NCBI RefSeq assembly: GCF_029643245.1
Contig: NZ_CP116398.1
Coordinates: forward strand, 682,001-746,000
Direction of reading: 5' to 3'
From: Methylomonas sp. EFPC3
GTDB taxonomy: Bacteria; Pseudomonadota; Gammaproteobacteria; Methylococcales; Methylomonadaceae
DNA: 64,000 bases
The notes below the pieces were generated by a model. It was not told the DNA's origin and searched no databases. It saw nothing but the letters and a program-made list of their open reading frames with translations. A program made the position numbers and the translations under genes. Positions 38,235-48,499 of this stretch are shown here, piece after piece (the stretch's first letter is position 1; each line of letters begins with the position of its first letter).

Positions 38235-38964
38235 TTGCGGATAAATTACTTCTCTGATGTGCACTTAGAGTTTGGCGACCAAGCTTTGCCGGATACGGAT
38301 GCCGATATCGTAGTCGCTGCCGGCGACATCGGTGTTTTTCAGTCAAGGCGTGGAATGGTTGAAGGCAATAGGCAAACCCGTAATTTACGTTGCCGGTAAT
38401 CATGAGTTTTACGGCTACGAGTACCGGCAAACGCTGGAGATGCTGCGGGAGCAGTGCGCCAACACCCAAATTCGGTTTCTGGAAAAGGGGCAGTTCGTGT
38501 TTCAGGGGGTGCGTTTTTTAGGGTGCACCCTGTGGAGCGATTTGTTCGTCGACGGTTTGGACAAGGCCGAGGCGCTTGGTCGATCGTTGAACGATTTTCG
38601 CAAGATTATGTTCGGCGACCAAGCGTTTCGACCGGAGCAATTCGTCGAATTGCACCGGGAATCGCGTCTTTGGCTGGAGCAGCGGCTGGCTGAACCTTAT
38701 CCCGGAAGAACAGTGGTAGTGACTCACCATGCGCCGACCGAATGGAGTTGGATCGATTCGCCGAACGTGATCAAAAAAATCGCCTATTGCAACGACCTGA
38801 AGCCGCTGTTCCATGAGTACGAAATTGCCGCCTGGTTTCACGGGCATGTGCACAATTTGGGCGACTATCGGATCGCCGACGCCCGGATTTTGAGCAATAC
38901 CCGCGGGTATTTGGGGCGGAAAACCGTCGCCGGTTTCGACATCAATAAGGTCGTGGAAATTTGA
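38235..38964 (+). pseudogene. Calcineurin-like metallophosphoesterase, frame broken by one extra T
   Basis: The first frame begins at TTG 38235 (M/LRINYFSDVHLEFGD, with the D-x-H metal motif SDVH and AAGDIGV), and the second frame continues SQGVEWLKAIGKPVIYVAGNHE (metal motif GNHE), THHAPT and GHVHN to 38964. The frames join if one T is removed from the TTTTT run at 38335-38339, which gives GDIGVFSQGVEWL and a 242-residue enzyme. All metal ligands survive, so loss of function would be recent. The same TTTTTC context breaks thrS, which makes a shared sequencing artefact likely. Substrate unknown. Confidence 0.8.
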
Positions 38965-39031
38965 TTCCGGCAATCATTTTTCAGACGGTTTGGCAAGCGG
39001 CTTTTCCTGGCTTGCGGCTCGGGATTTATCG

Positions 39032-40496
<1,465 letters not shown>

Positions 40497-41696
40497 ATGT
40501 CGGCTAGAGACTTATTAGATAGCATAGAGCCGCATTTTACAAAAGGCGGCAAATTCGAAAAGTATTACGGCCTGTACGAGATGGTCGATACTTTCATGTA
40601 TACCCCGTCCGATGTAACGCGCGGTACTACTCATGTCCGGGACGGTAACGACCTGAAGCGGACGATGACTTTCGTCGTCATCGCCACGGCGTTCTGCATT
40701 TTGATGGCTTGGTATAACACCGGCTTTCAAGCCAATCTGGCGATGCAGAAAATCGGCGCAACCGATATCGACGGCTGGCGTAGCATTCCGATGGCTTTGT
40801 TCGGCTACAACCCTTACAACCCGTTTTCGTGCCTGGTGCACGGTATGTTGTATTTCTTCCCGGTCTATATCGTCACGTTGGCGGTTGGGGGCTTCTGGGA
40901 AGTGTTGTTCGCCACCGTACGTAAACACGAAGTCAACGAAGGCTTCCTGGTCTCGTCAATGCTGTATACCTTGATCCTGCCGGCCAGTATTCCGCTGTGG
41001 CAAGTGGCCTTGGGCATTTCGTTCGGTATCGTGTTGGGTAAAGAGGTATTCGGCGGTACCGGTAAAAACTTCCTGAATCCGGCGCTGACCGGCCGTGCTT
41101 TCCTGTTTTTCGCCTATCCTGCTTCAATCTCCGGCGATTCGGTCTGGGTTGCGGTTGACGGCTATAGTGGTGCGACAGCATTGTCTCTGGCTTCGGCCGG
41201 CGGTTTGGACGCCATCACCGGTAGCTTCGGTTGGTTTCAGTCTTTCCTGGGCTTCATCCCCGGATCGATGGGCGAAACGTCGACTTTGGCTTGTCTGTTG
41301 GGCGCTGCGTTCCTGTTGTATACCCGCGTCGCTTCTTACCGCATCATGGCCGGCGTCATGATCGGCATGATCGGCATGTCGACCTTGTTGAACGTGATCG
41401 GCAGCGACACCAATCCAATGTTCGCGATTCCTTGGTACTGGCACATGGTATTGGGCGGTTTTGCCTTCGGTACCGTCTATATGGCTACTGATCCGGTTTC
41501 TGCAGCCAATACCGATATCGGTCGCTGGATCTACGGCGTGCTGATCGGCGTCATGATCATCATTATCCGCGTAATCAACCCGGCCTTTCCGGAAGGCGTC
41601 ATGCTGGCGATTCTGTTCTCCAATATGTTCGCACCATTGATTGATTATTTTGTGATTCAAGCGAATATCAGAAGAAGGATCAAACGTCATGCCTAA
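40497..41696 (+). CDS. nqrB: Na+-translocating NADH:quinone reductase subunit B
   Basis: NqrB is a membrane subunit with ten or so helices that carries covalent FMN and helps form the sodium channel and quinone site. The 399-residue protein has the flavinylation motif SGAT with T227 (T236 in Vibrio). The ATG follows the nqrA stop with no gap, and AAGGAAGG at the end of nqrA serves as binding site. It overlaps nqrC by 8 bases. Confidence 0.96.
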   Translation: MSARDLLDSIEPHFTKGGKFEKYYGLYEMVDTFMYTPSDVTRGTTHVRDGNDLKRTMTFVVIATAFCILMAWYNTGFQANLAMQKIGATDIDGWRSIPMALFGYNPYNPFSCLVHGMLYFFPVYIVTLAVGGFWEVLFATVRKHEVNEGFLVSSMLYTLILPASIPLWQVALGISFGIVLGKEVFGGTGKNFLNPALTGRAFLFFAYPASISGDSVWVAVDGYSGATALSLASAGGLDAITGSFGWFQSFLGFIPGSMGETSTLACLLGAAFLLYTRVASYRIMAGVMIGMIGMSTLLNVIGSDTNPMFAIPWYWHMVLGGFAFGTVYMATDPVSAANTDIGRWIYGVLIGVMIIIIRVINPAFPEGVMLAILFSNMFAPLIDYFVIQANIRRRIKRHA

Positions 41697-42549
41697 TGCC
41701 GAAAACAAGACCAATAACTTTAACGAGCAGTTGTGTAAGTACTACGCGCAGTTCCGGGTTTATGCCGACCGCATCCTGGCATTAAGCAACGATAGTCTGG
41801 AAAAAACGGTTAACGTCGCGCTGGCGCTGTGTTTGGTCTGCGCGGTTTTGGTATCGATAGCCACCGTGGCGTTGCGGCCTTTGCAGTCCCATAACAAGGC
41901 CCTGGACATGAAGAAGAATATTCTGGATGTTGCAGGCTTGCTGGAAGACGGTACCGATATCGACCAAGCTTTCAGAGAACGGATCGAAGCCAAATTGGTC
42001 GACATTGCGACCGGCGAATACGTGGACGGTAACGTCGACGAATACGACCAACGCAAAGCTGCCAAGGATCCTGCGCAAAACGAAGTGATTCCGCCGGAAA
42101 AAGACATCGCCAGCATCCGTACCAAAGCCAAGTTGGCTAAGGTATTCCTGGTCAAGAACGGCGATAAGTTGCAATCCATTATTTTGCCGATCAACGGTTA
42201 CGGTTTGTGGTCGACCATGTACGGTTTCCTCGCTTTGGATGCCGACGGCCAAACCGTGCAAAGCATCAACCTGTACGACCAAGGCGAAACTCCGGGTCTG
42301 GGCGGCGAAGTGGTCAACCCGAACTGGCGTGCGCTGTGGAAAGGCAAGAAAGTTTACGGTGACAGTGGCGAAGTGGCTTTGACCTTGGTTAAAGGCACGG
42401 TAGACAATAGCCGTCCGGATGCTGCGACCAAGGTCGACGGTTTGGCCGGTGCGACTTTGACCAGCCGCGGCGTCAGCAATCTGATCCTGTACTGGATGGG
42501 GCCGGAAGGTTTTGCGCCTTACCTGAACAAAATCAAAGCAAACGGTTAG
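41689..42549 (+). CDS. nqrC: Na+-translocating NADH:quinone reductase subunit C
   Basis: NqrC is a single-helix subunit with a periplasmic domain carrying the second covalent FMN. The 286-residue protein has a membrane helix at about 42-62 and the flavinylation motif GATLTS with T256. ApbE, the flavin transferase needed for this, is not in the window. Confidence 0.95.
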   Translation: MPNAENKTNNFNEQLCKYYAQFRVYADRILALSNDSLEKTVNVALALCLVCAVLVSIATVALRPLQSHNKALDMKKNILDVAGLLEDGTDIDQAFRERIEAKLVDIATGEYVDGNVDEYDQRKAAKDPAQNEVIPPEKDIASIRTKAKLAKVFLVKNGDKLQSIILPINGYGLWSTMYGFLALDADGQTVQSINLYDQGETPGLGGEVVNPNWRALWKGKKVYGDSGEVALTLVKGTVDNSRPDAATKVDGLAGATLTSRGVSNLILYWMGPEGFAPYLNKIKANG

Positions 42550-42557
42550 GAGTCGTC

Positions 42558-43226
42558 ATGGACAAAGAAACCAAAAAAGTATTATTTGAACCGTTGGTCG
42601 ATAACAACCCCATCACCTTGCAGGTGTTGGGGGTTTGCTCGGCGTTGGCGGTGACCTCGCAAATGTCGACCTCGTTGATCATGGCGTTGGCTTTGACTTC
42701 GGTTACAGCCTGCTCGAGTGCGGCGATTAGTGCCGTGCGCCAGCACACGCCGAGCAGCATCCGGATTATCGTGCAGATGATCATCATCGCTTCGCTGGTA
42801 ATCGTGGTCGACCAGTTGCTGAAAGCCTTCGCGTTCGATGTCAGCAAAAAACTGTCGGTATTCGTCGGTTTGATCATCACCAACTGTATCGTGATGGGTC
42901 GCGCCGAAGCGTACGCGATGAAAAATCCGCCGCTGCAAAGCTTTATCGATGGTATCGGTAACGGCGCCGGCTACAGCTTGATTCTGATTCTGGTGGCGCT
43001 GGTGCGCGAAACTCTGGGATCGGGCAAGTTGTTGGGCATCGAAATTCTGCCGCTGGTCAAAGACGGCGGCTGGTACGTGCCGAACGGCTTGATGCTGTTG
43101 CCGCCCAGCGCTTTCTTCGTTATCGGCTTGATTATTTGGGCCTTCCGTACCTGGAAACCCAAACAAGTCGAACACAATGAGTTCAAAATCATGGCTATTG
43201 CTCACGGTGAAGGAGGGCATCACTAA
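42558..43226 (+). CDS. nqrD: Na+-translocating NADH:quinone reductase subunit D
   Basis: NqrD is a six-helix membrane subunit. With NqrE it forms an inverted pair that holds an intramembrane Fe-S centre. The 222-residue protein shows [27 protein letters not shown] N terminus ([16 protein letters not shown], conserved) and [20 protein letters not shown]. Its last base is the first base of nqrE. Confidence 0.96.
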   Translation: MDKETKKVLFEPLVDNNPITLQVLGVCSALAVTSQMSTSLIMALALTSVTACSSAAISAVRQHTPSSIRIIVQMIIIASLVIVVDQLLKAFAFDVSKKLSVFVGLIITNCIVMGRAEAYAMKNPPLQSFIDGIGNGAGYSLILILVALVRETLGSGKLLGIEILPLVKDGGWYVPNGLMLLPPSAFFVIGLIIWAFRTWKPKQVEHNEFKIMAIAHGEGGHH

Positions 43227-43834
43227 TGGACGCCTATATCGCATTATTTGTTAAAGCGGTTTTCATTGAAAACCTGGCTCTGTCGTTCTTCCTGGGCATG
43301 TGTACCTTCTTGGCCGTGTCCAAGAAGATAGCCACCGCCATGGGTTTGGGCATTGCGGTAATGGTCGTGCAAACCTTGACCGTACCGGCCAACCAGTTCA
43401 TCTATCAAACTTTGTTGAAAGAAGATGCCTTGGCTTGGCTGGGTATCACCGGCGTGGATTTGAGCTTTTTGAGCTTGCTGAGCTGTATCGGTATGATCGC
43501 CGCGATCGTGCAAATTCTGGAAATGTTCCTGGATAAGTTCGTACCGGCTTTGTACAACGCGCTGGGTATCTTCCTGCCTTTGATTACCGTTAACTGCGCT
43601 ATTCTGGCCGGTAGTTTGTTCATGATCGAACGCGACTACAATTTCGGCGAGAGTGTGGTTTACGGTATCGGTTCCGGTTTTGGTTGGGCGTTGGCTATCA
43701 CTTTGATGGCCGGTGTTCGCGAGAAACTGAAATACAGCGATGTGCCTGCCGCGCTGCAAGGCCTGGGCATCACCTTCATCACAGCAGGCTTGATGTCCTT
43801 GGGCTTCATGGCTTTCTCTGGAATTCAATTGTAA
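43226..43834 (+). CDS. nqrE: Na+-translocating NADH:quinone reductase subunit E
   Basis: NqrE is the partner of NqrD: 202 residues, six membrane helices, with the conserved [20 protein letters not shown] and [16 protein letters not shown] whose cysteines bind the intramembrane Fe-S centre. It starts on the last base of nqrD and ends 12 bases before nqrF. Confidence 0.97.
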   Translation: MDAYIALFVKAVFIENLALSFFLGMCTFLAVSKKIATAMGLGIAVMVVQTLTVPANQFIYQTLLKEDALAWLGITGVDLSFLSLLSCIGMIAAIVQILEMFLDKFVPALYNALGIFLPLITVNCAILAGSLFMIERDYNFGESVVYGIGSGFGWALAITLMAGVREKLKYSDVPAALQGLGITFITAGLMSLGFMAFSGIQL

Positions 43835-43846
43835 AAGGGTATCGTA

Positions 43847-45067
43847 ATGCTAGAAATTGCATTAGGTGTTATTTTCTTCACGGCAATCGTGATTGCGCTG
43901 GTGTTCCTGATCATCGGCGCGAAAAACAAACTGGTGGCCGCCGGGGATGTGGAAATTCTGATCAACAACGAGAAGAAGATTCACGTGCCGGCCGGTTCCA
44001 AATTATTGAATGCGTTGTCAGACAACCAGTTATTCGTATCGTCGGCTTGTGGCGGTGGCGGTTCTTGTGGTCAGTGCAAGGTAAAAGTGCATAGCGGCGG
44101 TGGCGATATTCTGCCAACTGAGCTGTCGCACATCACCAAGCGCGAAGCGGCCCACGGCGAGCGCCTGGCTTGTCAGGTCGCGGTGAAAACCAATATGGCA
44201 GTCGAGGTAGAAGACAGCGTATTCGGCGTCAAAAAGTGGCTTTGCACCGTGAAATCTAACGACAACGTCGCGACCTTCATTAAGGAACTGGTATTGCAAT
44301 TGCCGGAAGGCGAAGCGATCAACTATCGCGCCGGCGGCTACATTCAAATCGAGTGTCCGCCGCACGTTTCCAAATATGCGGATATGGATGTTGCTGACGA
44401 GTACCGGCCGGATTGGGATAAATTCAATCTGTGGCGCTATGTGTCGGATGTAAAAGAACCGACTTTGCGCGCCTACTCGATGGCTTCCTATCCGGAAGAG
44501 AAGGAAATTATGCTGAACGTGCGTATCGCCACGCCGCCGCCAAGTGCGCCGGAAGGCGTGCCGCCCGGCATCATGTCTTCGTTCATCTTCAACCTGAAAC
44601 CGGGCGACCAAGTTTGGGTATCGGGTCCGTACGGCGAATTTTTCGCCAAAGATACCGACGCCGAAATGGTCTTCATCGGCGGCGGTGCCGGTATGGCGCC
44701 AATGCGTTCGCATATTTTCGATCAATTGCGCAGATTGAAGTCGAAACGCAAAATTACTTTCTGGTACGGTGCGCGTAGCAAACGCGAAATGTTCTACGTT
44801 GAAGATTTCGACATGCTGCAAGCCGAGAACGAAAACTTCAAATGGCACGTGGCATTGTCCGATCCGCTGCCGGAAGACAATTGGAAAGGCTATACCGGCT
44901 TCATCCACAACGTTCTGTACGAAGAGTTCTTGAAAAACCATCCGGCCCCGGAAGACTGTGAGTATTACATGTGCGGTCCACCGATCATGAACTCCTCGGT
45001 GATCAATATGCTGGTGGCTAACGGCGTCGACAGAGAAAACATTTTCTTGGACGATTTCGGCGGCTAA
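43847..45067 (+). CDS. nqrF: Na+-translocating NADH:quinone reductase subunit F
   Basis: NqrF takes electrons from NADH through FAD and a [2Fe-2S] centre. The 406 residues comprise an N-terminal helix (3-23), a ferredoxin domain with C68, C74, C77 and C109, an FAD-binding domain (RAYSMASYP) and an NADH-binding domain ([14 protein letters not shown]). The C-terminal FLDDFGG is typical. A terminator follows before nqrM. Confidence 0.97.
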   Translation: MLEIALGVIFFTAIVIALVFLIIGAKNKLVAAGDVEILINNEKKIHVPAGSKLLNALSDNQLFVSSACGGGGSCGQCKVKVHSGGGDILPTELSHITKREAAHGERLACQVAVKTNMAVEVEDSVFGVKKWLCTVKSNDNVATFIKELVLQLPEGEAINYRAGGYIQIECPPHVSKYADMDVADEYRPDWDKFNLWRYVSDVKEPTLRAYSMASYPEEKEIMLNVRIATPPPSAPEGVPPGIMSSFIFNLKPGDQVWVSGPYGEFFAKDTDAEMVFIGGGAGMAPMRSHIFDQLRRLKSKRKITFWYGARSKREMFYVEDFDMLQAENENFKWHVALSDPLPEDNWKGYTGFIHNVLYEEFLKNHPAPEDCEYYMCGPPIMNSSVINMLVANGVDRENIFLDDFGG

Positions 45068-45092
45068 CCGCAGCTTGATCGGGTAGACAAAA

Positions 45093-45125
45093 ACGGGGGG
45101 CGATTAGGTCGTCCCTCGTTTTTTC
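45093..45125 (+). terminator. Intrinsic terminator after nqrF
   Basis: An 11-bp stem (45093-45103 with 45109-45119, two G-U pairs, loop TTAGG) is followed by a T-run. nqrM lies just beyond, so partial read-through is likely if it is co-transcribed. Confidence 0.8.
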
Positions 45126-45157
45126 GTTTCTAAGGCTTATATAACTGGACAATCGAT

Positions 45158-45352
45158 ATGGGTTATTTTCTTGCGACGTTTTTATTCATGCTGGTCGTGA
45201 TCGCTATCATGGCGGTTGGGGTCATTTTCGGCCGAAACGCGATCAAAGGTTCCTGCGGCGGGACAGGTAACTGTATTTGTACCGAGAAGTGCGATAAAAG
45301 AAAGAAGTTTGAGGCTCAACAAGCGCAAGCCGCCCCCGCCGAACATTCTTGA
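45158..45352 (+). CDS. nqrM: NqrM, Nqr maturation protein (DUF539)
   Basis: NqrM is needed for assembly of Na+-NQR, probably by delivering iron to the intramembrane NqrD/NqrE site. The 64-residue product has one membrane helix (about 5-25) and the cysteine cluster CGGTGNCICTEKCDKRK, diagnostic for the family. It follows nqrF as in Vibrio. Confidence 0.95.
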   Translation: MGYFLATFLFMLVVIAIMAVGVIFGRNAIKGSCGGTGNCICTEKCDKRKKFEAQQAQAAPAEHS

Positions 45353-45387
45353 ACGGCGATGCGGTTAGCAAAAGCTGGAAGCCCCGG

Positions 45388-45957
45388 TCAAGGCGAGATA
45401 ACCTTGCGGAAAGTCAAATTGATTCGGCCGCTGCCAAGTCCGGAATCCGGCGGTAAGCTATGCTGCCAATCGCGTTGAAATTCGGGGTGCATAATCAGTA
45501 ATGCGCCGTCGGCCAATTTAACCTCGCCTTGCTGATCGAGTTTTTTATGGCGAAACGCAAAGTTGCGCGCCGTACCGAACGTTAAAGAGGCGATAAAGGG
45601 TCGCTCTCCCAGTTCCGGCTCGTCGTCGGCGTGCCAGCCCACGTAATCGTTGCCGTCGCGGTAGAGGTTGGCCAATACCGAATTAAACGAAATATTCAGA
45701 TAAGCTTCTACTCGTTGCCTGATCTCGACTAGAAGCGGCGTCCATGCTCGGGTTTCCAACAGATTGTAACGGTAACTGTAACGAATGCCCGAGTCGGCAT
45801 GCCAAGTTTGTAAGCGCGGCAGCGCAAAACGGCGTCCGCCGACGGTGTAGACGTTGACCGGCCAATCGTGGTCGAGCATGAAACGCCGGTAAATCTCCTC
45901 GCATTCGGCCTTTGCGTAAAACCGCTCGATAATTTGCAGACTGCCGTTCGCATCCAT
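45388..45957 (-). CDS. AlkB-family 2-oxoglutarate/Fe(II) dioxygenase
   Basis: AlkB-type enzymes repair alkylated bases by oxidative demethylation. The 189-residue protein has the iron ligands H109 and D111 (WHADDE) and H166 (QHSLP), and 2-oxoglutarate arginines R178 and R184 (GRINLTFR). Size and the PRLQTWHAD and YSY stretches match the shorter AlkB/ALKBH2-like group. It lies 6 bases after the hemerythrin gene, so the two are likely co-transcribed. Confidence 0.92.
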   Translation of the reverse strand: MDANGSLQIIERFYAKAECEEIYRRFMLDHDWPVNVYTVGGRRFALPRLQTWHADSGIRYSYRYNLLETRAWTPLLVEIRQRVEAYLNISFNSVLANLYRDGNDYVGWHADDEPELGERPFIASLTFGTARNFAFRHKKLDQQGEVKLADGALLIMHPEFQRDWQHSLPPDSGLGSGRINLTFRKVISP

Positions 45958-45963
45958 AACAGG

Positions 45964-46356
45964 CTATGCCTGATATTGCCGAATATAACTCGCCAATTTG
46001 CTATCCATCGTCGCTACGTGTACGGCGAACCATCCCGGCAAGCGCTCCCGGACAAAGGCGCGGCCGAACCCGACTAGTCCCTTATCTACTCTGGATTGAA
46101 ATTGTTTGAATTCGGACAATACTCGTTGATGTTCGCTTTTGTGTTCGCTTTCCGCCGGAAATCCGCATTGTGCCATCAATTGGTTTTCGCGTTCGAAGTG
46201 TGCCACCACGTGCTCGTGTAGCAGCCGAAACAGTTGTGCAAACTCGGGGTTGTCTGCCTTATCCAATTGATTGACAAGCTGAATAAACTCGACGTGATCG
46301 CCGTCGATCTGGTCGTTTCCGGTTGCGGAAATCGTAGCTTCATCGATTAATGTCAT
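45964..46356 (-). CDS. Bacteriohemerythrin
   Basis: Hemerythrins bind O2 at a non-heme di-iron site. The 130-residue protein has the ligand pattern H21 (DGDHVEF), the HEHVVAHFERE helix (H49, H53, E57), H72/H76 in SEHKSEHQRV, and H113/D118 in VHVATMDSKL. Start chosen at ATG 46356; the frame is open to 46440 without likeness. Methanotrophs use bacteriohemerythrin to supply O2 to particulate methane monooxygenase; here it heads an operon with alkB, another O2-using enzyme. Confidence 0.9.
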   Translation of the reverse strand: MTLIDEATISATGNDQIDGDHVEFIQLVNQLDKADNPEFAQLFRLLHEHVVAHFERENQLMAQCGFPAESEHKSEHQRVLSEFKQFQSRVDKGLVGFGRAFVRERLPGWFAVHVATMDSKLASYIRQYQA

Positions 46357-46562
46357 TGTTGATTGTCCGAAGCGAAATATCAGCCTTTGTCTGAAAAAGG
46401 CTTGAGTTAGATCAGCAGTAATGATGCCAATGCTGAACATGCCGTAGCGCTGTCCTTATCGTTATCGGAGGCATGTCAAGACCGCTATAGAGGGATATTT
46501 ATTCGCCTCAAACAGTAGGGTAGGCCAATCGGTTGGAAAAGTAAAAACAGGATGGTTGGCGT

Positions 46563-46603
46563 ACAATCCACCTAGGTAAGTAGAGTTTGCCTAGGTGGAT
46601 TGT
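46563..46603. repeat. Perfect 14-bp inverted repeat
   Basis: ACAATCCACCTAGG (46563-46576) is mirrored by CCTAGGTGGATTGT (46590-46603) with a 13-base AT-rich loop. Each arm also holds the palindrome CCTAGG. No T-run follows. It sits in the 292-base gap between the reductase end and the hemerythrin start, nearer the reductase; the gap has no other gene. Confidence 0.75.
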
Positions 46604-46648
46604 CGAAGGAAAATGTGGAAACCAACCGAGTTGGATTGGTTGGTTCGA

Positions 46649-48391
46649 TCAGTAAACGTCTCTGACGTAACGTTTGTCTTTCTTCAGGCCGTTAACGTAT
46701 TCAACAGCTTCAACCAAACTCATTTTGCCGTGCTCGCGAATGACGTCGTGCAAGGCTTGATCGACATCCTTTGCCATCCGGTAAGCGTCGCCACAAACGA
46801 AAAAATAGCCGCCCTGTTCCAACCAAGCGAACAATTCGGCGCCGTGTTGTTTCATCCGGTCCTGAACATAGATTTTCTCGGCTTGATCGCGGGAGAAAGC
46901 CAGATCGAGCTTGGTCAACAGGCCGCTGGCTTGCATCGCTTCGATTTCGTCGCGGTAAATATAATCGGTCGAGGCGTTGCGGTCGCCGAAGAACAGCCAG
47001 TTTTTGCCGCTGGCATTGCGGGCTTGGCGTTCTTGCAGGAAGGCTCTGAATGGTGCGATACCGGTACCGGGGCCGACCATGACCATAGGCAGGCTATCGT
47101 CGCTCGGAACCCGGAAGTTATTGTTCGGCGTAAAGAAAATTTTAACGTCGCTGGTGCTGTCGGCCAGGTCGGCCAGATAGGTCGAGCAGACGCCTTTGTG
47201 ATGGCGGCCGTGGGCGTCGTAACGCACGCTGGCCACGGTCAGATGCACGGTGTCCGGAGTCAGTTTGCTGCTGGAAGAGATCGAATAGGCCCGATGTTGA
47301 AGCGGTTTTAATAGGCCTAGAAATTCGGCGGCGGAAAATTCGACGGCCGGAAATTGCAATAATAGGTCGAGCGTATCGCGGCCCCACAAATAATCGGATA
47401 TTTTCTCTTTGTCGCCGGCCTGCAGGATGCCGTTAAGTTCCTGGTCGCCGGAACGCTTCGCGATTTCCTCGACGAATTCTTTGCTTGGAGTTTTGATTTC
47501 GAAATGGGTCCGCAGCGCCTCCGATAGTGTCATCAATTCGCCGTTGACCGGCTCGTCTTCGCCGCCGGTGCAGCCCAGGGCTTTGACGATATCGGCAACC
47601 AATTGCGGGCAATTGCTAGGTATGACACACATCGCGTCACCGGCTTCGTAACTGAGTCCGGAACCGGCGATGGAGATTTCGTAATGGCGGGTTTCCTTGG
47701 ACGAGTTTTCGGCTGTCAGCAAGCGGTTGACCATCAATTTGGCCGGGAACGGATTCTTGCGGTTATAAGCCGGTTTGGCTGCGGCGCGATTATCGGTATC
47801 CAGCACGGCGACGGTGGCGGCGCCTTCTGCCATCAAGGGGATTACTTCGCTGAGCCACTGCTCGGCGGGGGCCTCGAAATCGACGTCGCAATCGACCCGG
47901 TCGAACAAGCGTTGCGCGCCTAATGCAGCCAAGCGCTCGTCCCAATCTTTGCCGGCTTGGCAGAACAAGTCGTAGCTGGTGTCGCCCAACGCCAAGATAG
48001 AGTATTTGATGTTTTCCAAACGGGGGGCTGACTCTGCTTTGGCGGCTTCCCAGAGCATTTCGGCGTTATCGGGCATCGCACCTTCGCCATACGTGCTGGT
48101 TATGATGAGCAGATATTCCATTTTGGCCAACTGGCCGATATCGATTTCGTCCATGCCTTTGACTACCGGTACCAAACCGTGGCTTTTGGCGCGGTTGGCG
48201 GCGTCATGAGCTACACCCTCGGAATTGCCAGTCTGGCTGCCGAACAAAATATGTAAGGTTCTGCTATTGCTCTGGTTGCTGCTATTCGAGTTTTGCACCA
48301 TATGGCTATGCATGCCGGCAAAAAATCCGCTGAGCCAGGCACGTTGAATATCGGAATAAGGCGCGTTTTCGGGGATAAAAGGTGATTTCAT
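46649..48391 (-). CDS. CysJ-like NADPH diflavin reductase
   Basis: The 580-residue protein (ATG 48391) has a flavodoxin FMN domain (FGSQTGNSEG, STYGEGAMPDN, LGDTSY), a CPR-type FAD domain (RAYSISSSS) and an NADP(H) domain (VGPGTGIAPFRAFLQER), ending in YVRDVY like E. coli CysJ. It could pass electrons from NADPH to a partner. CysI, the hemoprotein partner of CysJ, is absent here, while the next gene upstream in the same direction is a long gltB without gltD. Annotators would call it sulfite reductase flavoprotein alpha; the true partner is unclear. Confidence 0.88.
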   Translation of the reverse strand: MKSPFIPENAPYSDIQRAWLSGFFAGMHSHMVQNSNSSNQSNSRTLHILFGSQTGNSEGVAHDAANRAKSHGLVPVVKGMDEIDIGQLAKMEYLLIITSTYGEGAMPDNAEMLWEAAKAESAPRLENIKYSILALGDTSYDLFCQAGKDWDERLAALGAQRLFDRVDCDVDFEAPAEQWLSEVIPLMAEGAATVAVLDTDNRAAAKPAYNRKNPFPAKLMVNRLLTAENSSKETRHYEISIAGSGLSYEAGDAMCVIPSNCPQLVADIVKALGCTGGEDEPVNGELMTLSEALRTHFEIKTPSKEFVEEIAKRSGDQELNGILQAGDKEKISDYLWGRDTLDLLLQFPAVEFSAAEFLGLLKPLQHRAYSISSSSKLTPDTVHLTVASVRYDAHGRHHKGVCSTYLADLADSTSDVKIFFTPNNNFRVPSDDSLPMVMVGPGTGIAPFRAFLQERQARNASGKNWLFFGDRNASTDYIYRDEIEAMQASGLLTKLDLAFSRDQAEKIYVQDRMKQHGAELFAWLEQGGYFFVCGDAYRMAKDVDQALHDVIREHGKMSLVEAVEYVNGLKKDKRYVRDVY

Positions 48392-48445
48392 TTCTTTACC
48401 AACTTTGGGCCGCACTACGGCGGCCCGTTAAACTATTAATCCAGT

Positions 48446-48497
48446 TTGGCCGGGTGTTTAATTCATAGCGCGGATGCGCTGTAACCCGACCGGCCAA
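48446..48497 (-). repeat. Nested hairpins between gltB and the diflavin reductase gene
   Basis: TTGGCCGG (48446-48453) pairs with CCGGCCAA (48490-48497) around an inner stem AGCGC/GCGCT with a GGAT loop. It fills half of the 108-base gap. Without a T-run it may be an mRNA-stability or attenuation structure that separates the levels of the two genes. Confidence 0.45.
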
Positions 48498-48499
48498 GG

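Noticed and set aside
43244..44941. Long minus-strand frames opposite nqrE and nqrF
   Set aside because: Rich in His/Gln/Arg from reverse-strand codons of known genes; not genes.
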